In this document: piece by piece, positions 27,075 to 35,419 of the stretch
How the letters are laid out: every line of letters begins with the position of its first letter
How positions within the stretch are numbered: the first letter of the stretch is position 1
Assembly (NCBI GenBank): GCA_023423895.1
Contig: JAFAER010000115.1
Coordinates: forward strand, 1 to 64,000
DNA length: 64,000 nt
Direction of reading: 5' to 3'
Origin: Pseudomonadota bacterium
GTDB lineage: Bacteria; Myxococcota_A; Polyangia; Polyangiales; Polyangiaceae
Program-made: the position numbers and the translations under genes
Notes under the pieces: model-generated
Database searches by the model: none
Seen by the model: the letters and a program-made list of their open reading frames with translations, nothing else
What the model was told of the DNA's origin: nothing

Positions 27075-28091
27075 TCACTGGTTGCAGCAGAACGTGACGG
27101 GATCGGCCGAAGCCAGCTCGCCCGTCGGCTCGTTCCCGCCCGGCTCGGGCTCGCACGTCGCATTCATGGGACCTGCGCCGTTCAGGTCGACCCAGTACAT
27201 CTCGGAGTAGCACGTGTTTACCGTGATCGGCATCGCGGTCCCGGTGCAGTCGGAGGCGTTCCACGCCGTAGGCGCCGTCCCACACGTTCCCTTCGCAACG
27301 CCCTTGCCGCACGGAGTGCAGTCGCGGGAATCGCTGACTCCGTGATGGGAGACGAGACGAACGGCGTAGTCGGCGCTCGGACACGCGTGTTCGCCTTCCC
27401 TGCGAATGCACACGCGGGAGAAAGGCGCATCGGGAGCGGGCGCGCTCGTGCACTCGGGTCGGCCTGCGCAGGCTGCCGGCGCCTCGCGACCGCACGCCAC
27501 CTGCACCTTCTCGAAGACCGGCGGCGGGATCGTCTTCGCGGGGGTCTCGAACGAGCACGTCCCGGCATAAACCGCGGGCAGTACGCGCATCGTCTCGTAC
27601 GCGACGCCCGCGCCGATGCACTTCGAGAACGGGAACGCTCCCTCGCGCGTGGAGGCGAAGCCGCTGCAGAGAGCCTCCGTCCAGAGCTCGACGACGGTGT
27701 TGCACGTCGAGGTCTCGAACTTTGCTGCACCACACGAGCAGACGGCCGGCGTGGGCATGAGCCCCTGATGCGCCTCGAGCTCGCTCACGGCGTATTGAGA
27801 CGGGCATGCGCCGGGCTTCGATGCTGGCGCCCCGTCGTAAACGGCGCTCGGTCCGGTCCACCCATCGGGCGCCGGGGGCAGACATCCCGCAGGACACCCG
27901 AGCGAGGGCGCGGCGTCGGGCGCGAGATCCGGAGACGTACCGCTGTCCCCTTCCCCTCCACCGCCGACGCCCGCGTCTTCGTCGACTCCGTCCGGCGTCG
28001 GATCCGACGCGGCCGGAGTACACGAGAAGTCCGCCATCCCTGCGACCGCGGTAATCACGGCCAGCGCCCCCCCACGGAACCAAAGCTTCAC
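27075..28091 (-). CDS. Cys-rich secreted lipoprotein of unknown function
   Basis: The 338-aa product (GTG start) has a lipoprotein-like signal (Cys about 24 in MADFSC), an Asp/Gly/Pro-rich linker, then a Cys-rich body with more than twenty Cys. A segment GWTGPSAVYDG is followed by CPSQYAVSELEAHQG and CSCGAAKFETSTC, which suggest a disulfide-rich module. Similar lipoproteins of this style are common in Polyangia. I recognise no domain with a known job. It probably sits on the cell surface, shares a strand with the methyltransferase gene upstream (25-bp gap) and may be co-transcribed with it. Confidence 0.7.
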   Translation of the reverse strand: MKLWFRGGALAVITAVAGMADFSCTPAASDPTPDGVDEDAGVGGGGEGDSGTSPDLAPDAAPSLGCPAGCLPPAPDGWTGPSAVYDGAPASKPGACPSQYAVSELEAHQGLMPTPAVCSCGAAKFETSTCNTVVELWTEALCSGFASTREGAFPFSKCIGAGVAYETMRVLPAVYAGTCSFETPAKTIPPPVFEKVQVACGREAPAACAGRPECTSAPAPDAPFSRVCIRREGEHACPSADYAVRLVSHHGVSDSRDCTPCGKGVAKGTCGTAPTAWNASDCTGTAMPITVNTCYSEMYWVDLNGAGPMNATCEPEPGGNEPTGELASADPVTFCCNQ

Positions 28092-28116
28092 GCGCTCACT
28101 ATAGATGAGCTTTCTC

Positions 28117-28905
28117 TCAGATGCTCGTTCCCGACATGTTGAGACGCACGTAATCGAGCTCGAGGAGCGGCCGGCCTTCCGCCTTGCTCATCGCCACGAC
28201 CTCGTCGAGATATCTCTCCCGAAGAGCGTCGTCGGGAAGACGCGCGAGGTGATGGCGCAGGACGACCGTGCGGATGAACTCGCGGAACGCCGTCGCGTCC
28301 TGGAACGGCGTCGGAGCTTCTTCGAGATCGCACGTGACATCCGTGAAGCCGGCCCGACGCAGTCGCTGCGCCGTGGCATCCGGCCCCTGGAAGTTCCAGG
28401 CGGGCTCGAAGCCGACGAACCACTTCGCGAACGGCTCACGGCGAAGGACGTCCTCGGCGTGCGCATGGAACCGTTCGAGATTCCCGACTCCGCCGCACTG
28501 AGCGACGAGGCGCCCACCACTGCGGAGGGATCGGTGAATGCTCTCGAACAGCCGATCGTGATCGTGCAGCCAGTGGAACGTCGCGGTGCTGAAGACGGCA
28601 TCTGCAGGCGTGTCCGCGACGTACGTCGTGAGGTCTGCGCAGACGAGCTGGACGCGATCGCCGAGAGGCGCAAGCCGCCGGCGCGCTTCCTCGATCATGT
28701 TCGTGGAGCGGTCGACCGCGATGACGCGACCGCGCGGCAGTCGCTGCGCGAGCATGCTCGTGAGCCGTCCGCTGCCGCAGCCCGCATCGATGACGGTCTC
28801 ACCACCTTCGAGTGGAAGGCGGTCGAGCACGCGGAGCCCCCAGTTGAACTGCGGGTCGGAGACACGCTGGTAAGCCTCGGCATCCCATTCGTGCGCAGAG
28901 CTCAT
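28117..28905 (-). CDS. Class I SAM-dependent methyltransferase (trans-aconitate methyltransferase-like)
   Basis: The 262-aa product has the SAM-binding motif I VIDAGCGSGRLTSMLAQRLP, motif II acidic residue in VIAVDRS, and motif IV/post-I TATFHWLHDHDRL. The TFHWL segment and overall length resemble Tam-type trans-aconitate or small-molecule O-methyltransferases. It is cytoplasmic and contains no extra domains. It is transcribed downstream of the BTAD/TPR regulator gene (57-bp gap) on the same strand. The true substrate cannot be read from sequence. Confidence 0.85.
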   Translation of the reverse strand: MSSAHEWDAEAYQRVSDPQFNWGLRVLDRLPLEGGETVIDAGCGSGRLTSMLAQRLPRGRVIAVDRSTNMIEEARRRLAPLGDRVQLVCADLTTYVADTPADAVFSTATFHWLHDHDRLFESIHRSLRSGGRLVAQCGGVGNLERFHAHAEDVLRREPFAKWFVGFEPAWNFQGPDATAQRLRRAGFTDVTCDLEEAPTPFQDATAFREFIRTVVLRHHLARLPDDALRERYLDEVVAMSKAEGRPLLELDYVRLNMSGTSI

Positions 28906-28962
28906 GGCCGCGAGAATACGCTCCGGCGGGGAACGTGGCAGCAGCTTGCTCGGGGCCTCGAG

Positions 28963-30966
28963 CTAACCGTCGAACCCGATTTCTTTTGCGCCCTGACGAA
29001 TGAGCGCCACAGCGTCGGCGTCGAACCGGAACGCACGTAGGAAGTCCTCTATCGTGTAGCTCGGCAACTTCGTCCGGATCCGCGCGACGAACGCGGCCGC
29101 CTCCTCCCGGCGACGGCTCAAGCCGAGGTTCGCTGCCGCGATCGCGAGGATGTGAGCGTGCGCGTTCGGACGGGTAGCCGCCTTCACCGCCCACTCGGCA
29201 GCCTCCTCCCGCTCGCCGAGCCGCATGTGAGCGAGCGCGCGGCTGCCGAGCATGCCGAACTGCAATGGGTCGAACGGACTCAGTTGTCGCGAGTGATCGG
29301 CCGCATCGATCGCCGCGCGCGGGTCGCCGGATTGTGCGAGGACGAAGCCGAGCGTGTAGTGGCCGAGCGCGAAGTTGGGGCTCAGCTCGATCGTGCGACC
29401 GAGCTCGATGAGGGACGGGTCGTGGTCGCCGCGCAGCCAGAGCGCTCGACCCATCGCCCAGTGTGCCGCGGGATCGCGGTCGTCGGAGGCGAGGCTCTGC
29501 CCCGCGGTCTCGACCGCCAGTGTCATCTGACGATCGCGATCGGGCGTGAGATCGAGAAACACGTTCTGGAAGTGCGTGAACGAAAGACCGGCGTACGCTC
29601 GCGCAAATGTCGGATCGAGCGCTAGAGCATCACCAAACAGCGCCGTGGCCTTCTCGTTGTCGATCCGGGTGAACCGGTACATGTGCCAGAGTCCGCGATG
29701 GTACGCCTCCCACGCGTCTAGCGAGCTCGGGGGCTTCATGAGGGCGCGCCTCGACTCCTCGCGCTCGATCTCCTTCGAGATCTCGGCGACGATGCGGTCG
29801 ACGCTCGCGTCGAGCACCGAGAACGTCTCGTCCACGACGACGTCGACCTCGTCGGCCCAGACGATTCCCGCCTCGCGGGTCTCACTCAGCTCGATGGCGA
29901 CCGTCATACGATCGGCACGACGTCGAACCGAGCCGCTCACGACGTATTCGACGTTCAAGATCCGCCCAGCCTCACGCGGGTCGACGCCGCGGTCGCGAAG
30001 CGCATACGACGTCCCGCGAGCGATCACGAACAAGACGCGGAGCCTCGCGAGCCGAGTGATGATGTCGTCGGTCAGCCCGTTGGCGATCTCGACCGACGCT
30101 GGCGTGCCGTCCGAGAACGGCATCACGACCACGGCCCCTCTGCGGCTCGCTCGAGCAGCCGCCGGAGGAACGCCGAATCCGAGTGACTGCGGCTCGACGC
30201 GTGGCGAGACGATCTCTACCCGTTCGGCCGCTCGGCGTCGCGCGGCGCGCCACGCCTCCCGCAGCGGCGTCCAGTCCAGCCCTTCCTGCTCGAACGCACG
30301 GATCGCGCTGCTCGCATGCACCTCGGCCTCGGAGGCGCGACCGCACGCGACGAGTGCCTCGATCATCGCCTCGTGAGCGTGGTGTTCGTGAGGAGCTAGC
30401 TCGAGCCATCGCTCCAGCCACCGAAAGGCCTCCTTCGAGCCCTTCGGGGCGCGCATCGTGAGCTCCCGCGCGATAGCGACGTTTCTCGACCAGTACCGCT
30501 GCCTTTGGCCGACGAGCCAGCCCGTCAACGCGGGCCCGTCGAGCTCTACTCCTTCGAGGAACTCACCGCCGAAGAGGGCGCCCAGCTTCACGAGGCGCTC
30601 GGTGGAGAGCTCGCAGACGTCGCTCGAGGCATGGCGGTCGATCTCGCGTACGTCGACCGCGCAGTCCGCGAGGTCGAGCGATACGAGCGACGCGTCCGCC
30701 GTGATCACGCGGCGGCGGCTCTGGTCGTCGACCACGCCACGGAGCTTGCTCAGACACCATCGCAGCTCGCCTCGTGGATCATTGGGCCCGTTCCAGAGCA
30801 GATCGCACAGCCGCGAGCGCGTCACGGGCCCGCGCTCGACCGTGAGGAGCGCCAGGAGCAAGCGCACCTTCCGTGAGCGCGGCAACGCAACCGGCGCTCC
30901 GCCGCGGCTGACACTCACTGGCCCGAGCAGGCGGATGTCGAGGCCGGGCTGCGCGATGACGGTCAT
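28963..30966 (-). CDS. SARP-like regulator: winged-helix/BTAD, TolB-like segment and TPRs
   Basis: The 667-aa product begins with an OmpR-like/BTAD region (LDIRLLGPVSVSRGG, KVRLLLALLTVERGPVTRSR, LRWCLSKLRGVVDD) as in SARP-type regulators. A segment VVVMPFSDGTPASVEIANGL, then TRLARLRVLFVIARGTSYAL, resembles the TolB-like sensor domain seen in CadC/adenylate-cyclase-type proteins. The rest is TPR-like (AWEAYHRGLWHMYRFT, ALDPTFARAYAGLSFTHFQN). There is no membrane segment. It probably integrates a cytoplasmic signal with transcription. Target genes are unknown. The methyltransferase downstream is one candidate. Confidence 0.8.
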   Translation of the reverse strand: MTVIAQPGLDIRLLGPVSVSRGGAPVALPRSRKVRLLLALLTVERGPVTRSRLCDLLWNGPNDPRGELRWCLSKLRGVVDDQSRRRVITADASLVSLDLADCAVDVREIDRHASSDVCELSTERLVKLGALFGGEFLEGVELDGPALTGWLVGQRQRYWSRNVAIARELTMRAPKGSKEAFRWLERWLELAPHEHHAHEAMIEALVACGRASEAEVHASSAIRAFEQEGLDWTPLREAWRAARRRAAERVEIVSPRVEPQSLGFGVPPAAARASRRGAVVVMPFSDGTPASVEIANGLTDDIITRLARLRVLFVIARGTSYALRDRGVDPREAGRILNVEYVVSGSVRRRADRMTVAIELSETREAGIVWADEVDVVVDETFSVLDASVDRIVAEISKEIEREESRRALMKPPSSLDAWEAYHRGLWHMYRFTRIDNEKATALFGDALALDPTFARAYAGLSFTHFQNVFLDLTPDRDRQMTLAVETAGQSLASDDRDPAAHWAMGRALWLRGDHDPSLIELGRTIELSPNFALGHYTLGFVLAQSGDPRAAIDAADHSRQLSPFDPLQFGMLGSRALAHMRLGEREEAAEWAVKAATRPNAHAHILAIAAANLGLSRRREEAAAFVARIRTKLPSYTIEDFLRAFRFDADAVALIRQGAKEIGFDG

Positions 30967-31081
30967 CTACGGATCCTCACGCCCATCCCCCACCGGTCGG
31001 CCCCGCTGCTCGAACGATCAGCGTACCGCAACCGAGGGTGGACGAGATAGCGGCCGCCATGAGCACGGCTAGCATCCCCTC

Positions 31082-32026
31082 ATGCGTTACCAGGACATCT
31101 CGGAGACGATCGGCCGCACGCCCGTGGTGCGCATCAACCGGCTCGCGCCGGCGCACGTAGAGCTCTGGGTCAAGCTCGAGATGGCCAATCCGGCAGGGTC
31201 GGTGAAGGATCGATTGGCGATCGGCGTCATCGAAGACGCAGAGCGCCGGGGCCTCTTGCGCCCGGGGCAGACGGTCATCGAAGCGACCTCGGGCAACACG
31301 GGCATCGCGCTCGCAATGGTGTGCGCTGGGCGCGGCCATCCCTTCGTCGCGGTCATGCCCGAATCGTTCTCCGTCGAGCGCCGACAGATCATGCGTGGCT
31401 ACGGCGCGAAGGTGCTCCTCACGCCAGCGGCCGAGCGGGCGTCCGGCGCGGTGCGCCTGGCCGAGAAGCTCTCGGAGGAGCGCGGCTGGTTCCTGGCGCG
31501 CCAGTTCGAGAACGAGGCGAATCCCGCTTACCACCGGCAGACGACGGGCCCCGAGATCCTCTCCGACTTCGCCGACTCGTCGCTCGACTACTTCGTGTCC
31601 GGCTGGGGAACCGGCGGCACGTTGACCGGCGCGGGCCAGATCATCAAGCGGGCACGGCCAGAGACGAAGATCGTCGCCTGCGAGCCCGCCTCGGCGGCGT
31701 TGCTCGGCGGCGAGCAAGCGCAGTGGAGGCCGCACAAGATCCAGGGGTGGACGCCCGACTTCGTGCCGTCGATCCTCGATCGCGAGGTCTACGACGAGAT
31801 CGTCTCGATCACGGACGAGAGAGCCATCGCGTGCGCGCGTGAGCTCGGCAGACGCGAGGGGATCTTCTGCGGGATCTCGTCGGGAGGCACGTTCGCCGCT
31901 GCCCTCGACGTCGCCACGAGAGCCGCCGCCGGGAGCGTGATCCTCGCGATGCTCCCCGATACGGGCGAACGCTACCTCTCGACAGCGCTCTTCGAAGGCG
32001 TGGAAACGGGCTCGGACACGGTTTGA
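31082..32026 (+). CDS. cysK: Cysteine synthase (O-acetylserine sulfhydrylase)
   Basis: The 314-aa product is a fold-type II PLP enzyme: GRTPVVRINRL, NPAGSVKDRLA with the Schiff-base Lys42, EATSGNTGIALAMV, the glycine loop GWGTGGTLTGAGQIIK and a terminal GISSGGTFAAAL. The length and motifs match CysK/CysM. It makes L-cysteine from O-acetylserine and sulfide. It is cytoplasmic and divergent from the regulator gene. A stem-loop that uses the last codons and stop follows (31998-32040). No other sulfur genes are in the window. Confidence 0.92.
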   Translation: MRYQDISETIGRTPVVRINRLAPAHVELWVKLEMANPAGSVKDRLAIGVIEDAERRGLLRPGQTVIEATSGNTGIALAMVCAGRGHPFVAVMPESFSVERRQIMRGYGAKVLLTPAAERASGAVRLAEKLSEERGWFLARQFENEANPAYHRQTTGPEILSDFADSSLDYFVSGWGTGGTLTGAGQIIKRARPETKIVACEPASAALLGGEQAQWRPHKIQGWTPDFVPSILDREVYDEIVSITDERAIACARELGRREGIFCGISSGGTFAAALDVATRAAAGSVILAMLPDTGERYLSTALFEGVETGSDTV

Positions 32027-32040
32027 CGCCGTTTCCACGC
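31998..32040 (+). terminator. Long inverted repeat over the cysK stop codon
   Basis: A 12-bp perfect inverted repeat (GCGTGGAAACGG at 31998-32009 and CCGTTTCCACGC at 32029-32040) spans the cysK stop. It is followed by more copies of a TTCCCACGC-like unit up to 32078. There is no T-run. It may terminate or stabilise the cysK transcript before the methyltransferase gene at 32099. Confidence 0.45.
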
Positions 32041-32098
32041 ACGTTCCCACGCCTGTTCCCACGGCGGCTCGCGATGCTTCCGCTCGGAGGGAACGGAC

Positions 32099-32917
32099 AT
32101 GAACGACGTCGTTCAACCGCACAACGCGAGAGCCCGATCGATCTGGAACTCGCCGGGCGGTGGCTACGAGGCGATCAGCCGCAGCATCGCAGACGCCATC
32201 GAGCACGCCGTGGAGCGCCTGCAGCCGCGCGCGGCTGAACGTGTCCTCGACCTTTGTACGGGTACGGGTTGGGCCTCCCGAGTCATCGCCCAGCGTTTCC
32301 CCGGCGTGCACGTGATCGGCGCGGACATCGCCGAGCGGATGCTCGACTTTGCGCGGTCCGCGGCGATGATGCAGCTCCTCCCGATCGAGTATCGCCACGC
32401 GGATGCAGAGTCGCTCCCGTTCGCCGATCGAGGGCTCGACGCTGTCATCTCGACGTTCGGCGTGATGTTCGTCGGTAAGCCGGAGGCGGCCGCCGCAGAG
32501 CTCGCACGAGTGGTGAAGCCGGGCGGACGGATCGTGCTGGCGACGTGGAAGCCCGACAGCAACGTCTCTCACCTGTTCGGCGTGATGAAGAAGTTCATGC
32601 CACCACCGCCGCAGCCGCCGCCTCCTTCTCCCTTCGATTGGGGTAGGGCCTCGCGTATCGAAGAGCTCCTCGGTGCGAGCTTCGACTTGCAGTTCGAGGA
32701 GGGCACGAACCACTTCCGCTACGGGTCCGGCGAGCAAGCCTGGAACCTTTGGGCGAACCACTATGGGCCGACGATGGCGCTGGCGAAGAGCCTCGACGAC
32801 GCCCAGCGCGAAGAGCTGAAGCTGGAGATGATTGCGTGGCACGAGTCGTTCGCGAGCAGCCTCGGATACGAGCAGCCGCGCACGTATCTCGTCACGCGTG
32901 GCATCCGGCGAACATGA
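32099..32917 (+). CDS. UbiE-like class I SAM-dependent methyltransferase
   Basis: The 272-aa product has motif I VLDLCTGTGWASRVIAQRFP, VIGADIAERMLDFAR, the DAVISTFGVMFVGKPEAAA segment and ARVVKPGGRIVLATWKP. These match the COG2226/UbiE group. A Pro-rich insert (PPPPQPPPPSP, about 172-182) interrupts the C-terminal half. GGAGG lies just upstream of the ATG, so the start is well supported. It is cytoplasmic. Not being near quinone genes, its substrate is open. Confidence 0.85.
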   Translation: MNDVVQPHNARARSIWNSPGGGYEAISRSIADAIEHAVERLQPRAAERVLDLCTGTGWASRVIAQRFPGVHVIGADIAERMLDFARSAAMMQLLPIEYRHADAESLPFADRGLDAVISTFGVMFVGKPEAAAAELARVVKPGGRIVLATWKPDSNVSHLFGVMKKFMPPPPQPPPPSPFDWGRASRIEELLGASFDLQFEEGTNHFRYGSGEQAWNLWANHYGPTMALAKSLDDAQREELKLEMIAWHESFASSLGYEQPRTYLVTRGIRRT

Positions 32918-33038
32918 CGCACGACTGCCCGTGACGACTCACACCATGGACCTGCCCCTCCACTCGAGACAGACAACAGAGGAGTAAGACACGCTAGCTC
33001 GGGCCGGAGACCATGACGGAGCTCCCTCGACGGGCGGT

Positions 33039-34226
33039 CTACTTCGCCAGCATGTAGATCGTCCCGGCCATCGGGGTCGCAATATCGTGCTCGCCCCAGT
33101 AGACGCCCTCGTCGTCCACAGCGACCGCGAACACCTTCGCGCCACCGACGGGCTCGAGCGTGGTGCTCCCCTGGCGGTCGAGCGCGAACAAGCCTTCGTT
33201 CGCGCCAGCGAGATAGAGGTACCTGGCATCTCCGGTCACGTCGTAGACCGTGAGCCTTGCTTGTGCCTTGATGGTGCGGAGCTCGCCATCGGTGAGCGAC
33301 AAGGACACGAGGTCCGTCCCCGGTCCACGTCGCGCCCAGAGCCTCGCCTGGCAGTCGTACCAGAGGTGGTTGATCCCCGGCTCGGCGCCGCCGTCGCGGT
33401 CGCCTGTTGGTACGGGCAAGAAGTCCTCGACGATGTTCGTTCCGTCGAGGCCCATCCGAGCGAGCGTCGGCGAGTTGTTGCTGGACACGAGCACGTGATG
33501 CCCGGTGTTCGCGAGCGACGCGAACCCGGGCTTCTCGAGGAGCGGCCCTGCCATCGACATCGTCGCACCCCCGACGTCGAACCGGAGGACCTGGCCTGCC
33601 TCCCCGATGCCGAAGAGCGTCTCTCCGCCGGCGGGGACGAGCTTCATGATCCGGAGCCCTTTGTTCGGGAGGGGTAGCTGCTCGAAGGTGCATGGCCCTG
33701 GGCAGTCGGTGCGAACACGACGCAGCGTGGCGAGCGGGGTCGCGGTGATCTCGTAGACCGTCCAGTAGACCCACCCGCCCATCACCGCGAGCGAGATCGC
33801 GCGCGGCTGCCCCACCGCGAGCTCCATCACGACGCCGGCGTCGGGGTCTTTCGGCGCCCGCAGCACACGCGCGGTCGCGTTTCCGTTGTAGCCCTCGTTC
33901 GTCGCGGGCTGCTCGAGCCAGAAGACGGCGCTCTCGCTCGTCGCGATCCCCCAAGGTGCCCCACCGTCGCCGACCGGAGTATGAAGCGCGCGCTTCGGAC
34001 AGAGCGTCAGTGCGCAGCTCGGGGCAGGCGCGAGCGCGCACGCGCCGTCATCCGTTGCCGCGACGTCGAGAGCCGCGTCACCGGGCGCGCTGCCTTCGGC
34101 GCCCCCCGCGTCCGGCGGCAATTCCGGATCGCTGCCGAGGAATCGTCCGCAGCCTGCGATGGCGGAGGCAACGACGGCGAGGACCACGCCGAAGGCCACG
34201 CACGCGCGCTTCGTCATCCCCGGCAT
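33039..34226 (-). CDS. Lipoprotein, propeller-like repeats, unknown function
   Basis: The 395-aa product has a clear lipoprotein signal (VVASAIAGC, Cys about 26) and an Asp/Ala/Gly-rich linker. The body contains repeated WG/Y-G/LY-type strands (APWGIATSESAVFWLEQP, GGWVYWTVYEITATP, VFAVAVDDEGVYWGEHD), the spacing of six- or seven-bladed DUF5050-like beta-propellers. Such proteins report status or bind ligands in the periplasm or on the surface. There is no catalytic motif. The first ATG is used; a second at 34217 would shorten it by three residues. It is isolated from neighbours. Confidence 0.75.
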   Translation of the reverse strand: MPGMTKRACVAFGVVLAVVASAIAGCGRFLGSDPELPPDAGGAEGSAPGDAALDVAATDDGACALAPAPSCALTLCPKRALHTPVGDGGAPWGIATSESAVFWLEQPATNEGYNGNATARVLRAPKDPDAGVVMELAVGQPRAISLAVMGGWVYWTVYEITATPLATLRRVRTDCPGPCTFEQLPLPNKGLRIMKLVPAGGETLFGIGEAGQVLRFDVGGATMSMAGPLLEKPGFASLANTGHHVLVSSNNSPTLARMGLDGTNIVEDFLPVPTGDRDGGAEPGINHLWYDCQARLWARRGPGTDLVSLSLTDGELRTIKAQARLTVYDVTGDARYLYLAGANEGLFALDRQGSTTLEPVGGAKVFAVAVDDEGVYWGEHDIATPMAGTIYMLAK

Positions 34227-34315
34227 CTCGTCAACGTATCACGACGGCGCGCACCGTCGTACGGGGCCTCCGGGACGTGCTTGCCGGCCTCGGGCGCAGC
34301 GCGGGTGAGCTGAAT

Positions 34316-35149
34316 TCAAGGAACGACGGCGGGCTCGCACCGCGCGGCGACGCCATCGATGATGTCGCCAGCGTGGAGGCGCACGCCGGTGGCAACCTCG
34401 TGCGGACCACAGTCGAACGGCCCGGCGGACGTGGCGCTTGCCGTCCCGACACCAGCGGCGGACGCAGCGGTGCCGATGGTCACGGCGCCGTTCACGTAGG
34501 CGAGCGGCGCGCAGGCGATCTCCAGATACGCCACGACATCCCGCGCAGGCGGGAAGTTCTTGGTGATCGTGTTGCCTCGAATGCTCACCACGACCCGGTC
34601 CGCGGGACACGCGACCTGCACGGGAGCCGGAGTCACGGCCTCGGTGCCGCGAGCCTCACCGGAACCGGGGACGGTGGCCCCGGGACCGATCGTGATCGCG
34701 GTCGAGGCGCCGGCCGGGAGCGCGGGCGTTCCGCAGAGCGTCCGCAGCTTCGACAGTACGCCGGTGTAGAAGCCGGATGCGACCGTTCCGCCCTCGAAGC
34801 CGACCAGGAGCTGCCCCGCAGGGCAGCGATCCTCGAACGTCGTGCCGCCGATCGAGCCGAGAAGATCGGTGTAGGAGACATCGTCGCCGGCGTCCCCGGC
34901 ATCGGCCACGTCCGACGCGTCGGGCGAAGCGGCGTCGGACGCGTCGCCGGCATCGGACGCATCGCCGGCATCGGGCACCTCGGCATCGAACCCGGTTCCC
35001 CCCGCATCGAAGGGTGCAATGGCACCGTCCGGCAGCTCGAAGGCAGGACCGCGTCCCGACGTCGAGTCCGCCTCGCACGCGGTGAGGCTTGCTGCCGACG
35101 AAAGGGCCAGCACCGAGAACGAGAGGAGGAACGCGGAGCGCCTGTTCAT
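34316..35149 (-). CDS. Lipoprotein with Asp/Ala repeat linker, unknown function
   Basis: From the ATG at 35149 the product is 277 aa. The lipobox is SLTAC (Cys about 25). A simple-sequence linker of D-A-G and D-A-S units follows (about 45-95), encoded by a GATGCG-like repetitive tract. The folded part has GTTFEDRCPAGQLLVGFEGG, RTLCGTPALPAG and CACPADRVVVSIRGN-like strands, a beta-rich pattern with paired Cys. I recognise no named domain. The linker probably holds the head away from the membrane. An upstream in-frame ATG at 35176 exists but lengthens the signal peptide unusually. Confidence 0.7.
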   Translation of the reverse strand: MNRRSAFLLSFSVLALSSAASLTACEADSTSGRGPAFELPDGAIAPFDAGGTGFDAEVPDAGDASDAGDASDAASPDASDVADAGDAGDDVSYTDLLGSIGGTTFEDRCPAGQLLVGFEGGTVASGFYTGVLSKLRTLCGTPALPAGASTAITIGPGATVPGSGEARGTEAVTPAPVQVACPADRVVVSIRGNTITKNFPPARDVVAYLEIACAPLAYVNGAVTIGTAASAAGVGTASATSAGPFDCGPHEVATGVRLHAGDIIDGVAARCEPAVVP

Positions 35150-35419
35150 CACACCTATCTCTACACGTATACGCACCGTCCGTCATGTGATCCCGACGAG
35201 CCGAGCTCGAAAAGCGCAGACCGGACGAGCGCCACGAGCGTGAGCGCGAGCTTCTTCGGATCCCCTGGCTGGCGGTGATTTTGCGACCGCACGACGGATC
35301 GCATCGCCCCGGCGCTCGCGTCGTAGTCACTCAGGGCGCTCCTCGACATCGTCGCGGAGCTTCGGTCCAAGCGCCGATCCGTTCATCGCGTTCTCCCGCG
35401 TCTCGATCGCGCCGCATAC

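Noticed and set aside
24952..28083. A 1043-codon minus-strand frame opposite ftsH
   Set aside because: Its product is composed of charged repeats typical of antisense GC-rich DNA and contains no domain. The ftsH frame carries HEAGH, Walker and AAA motifs.
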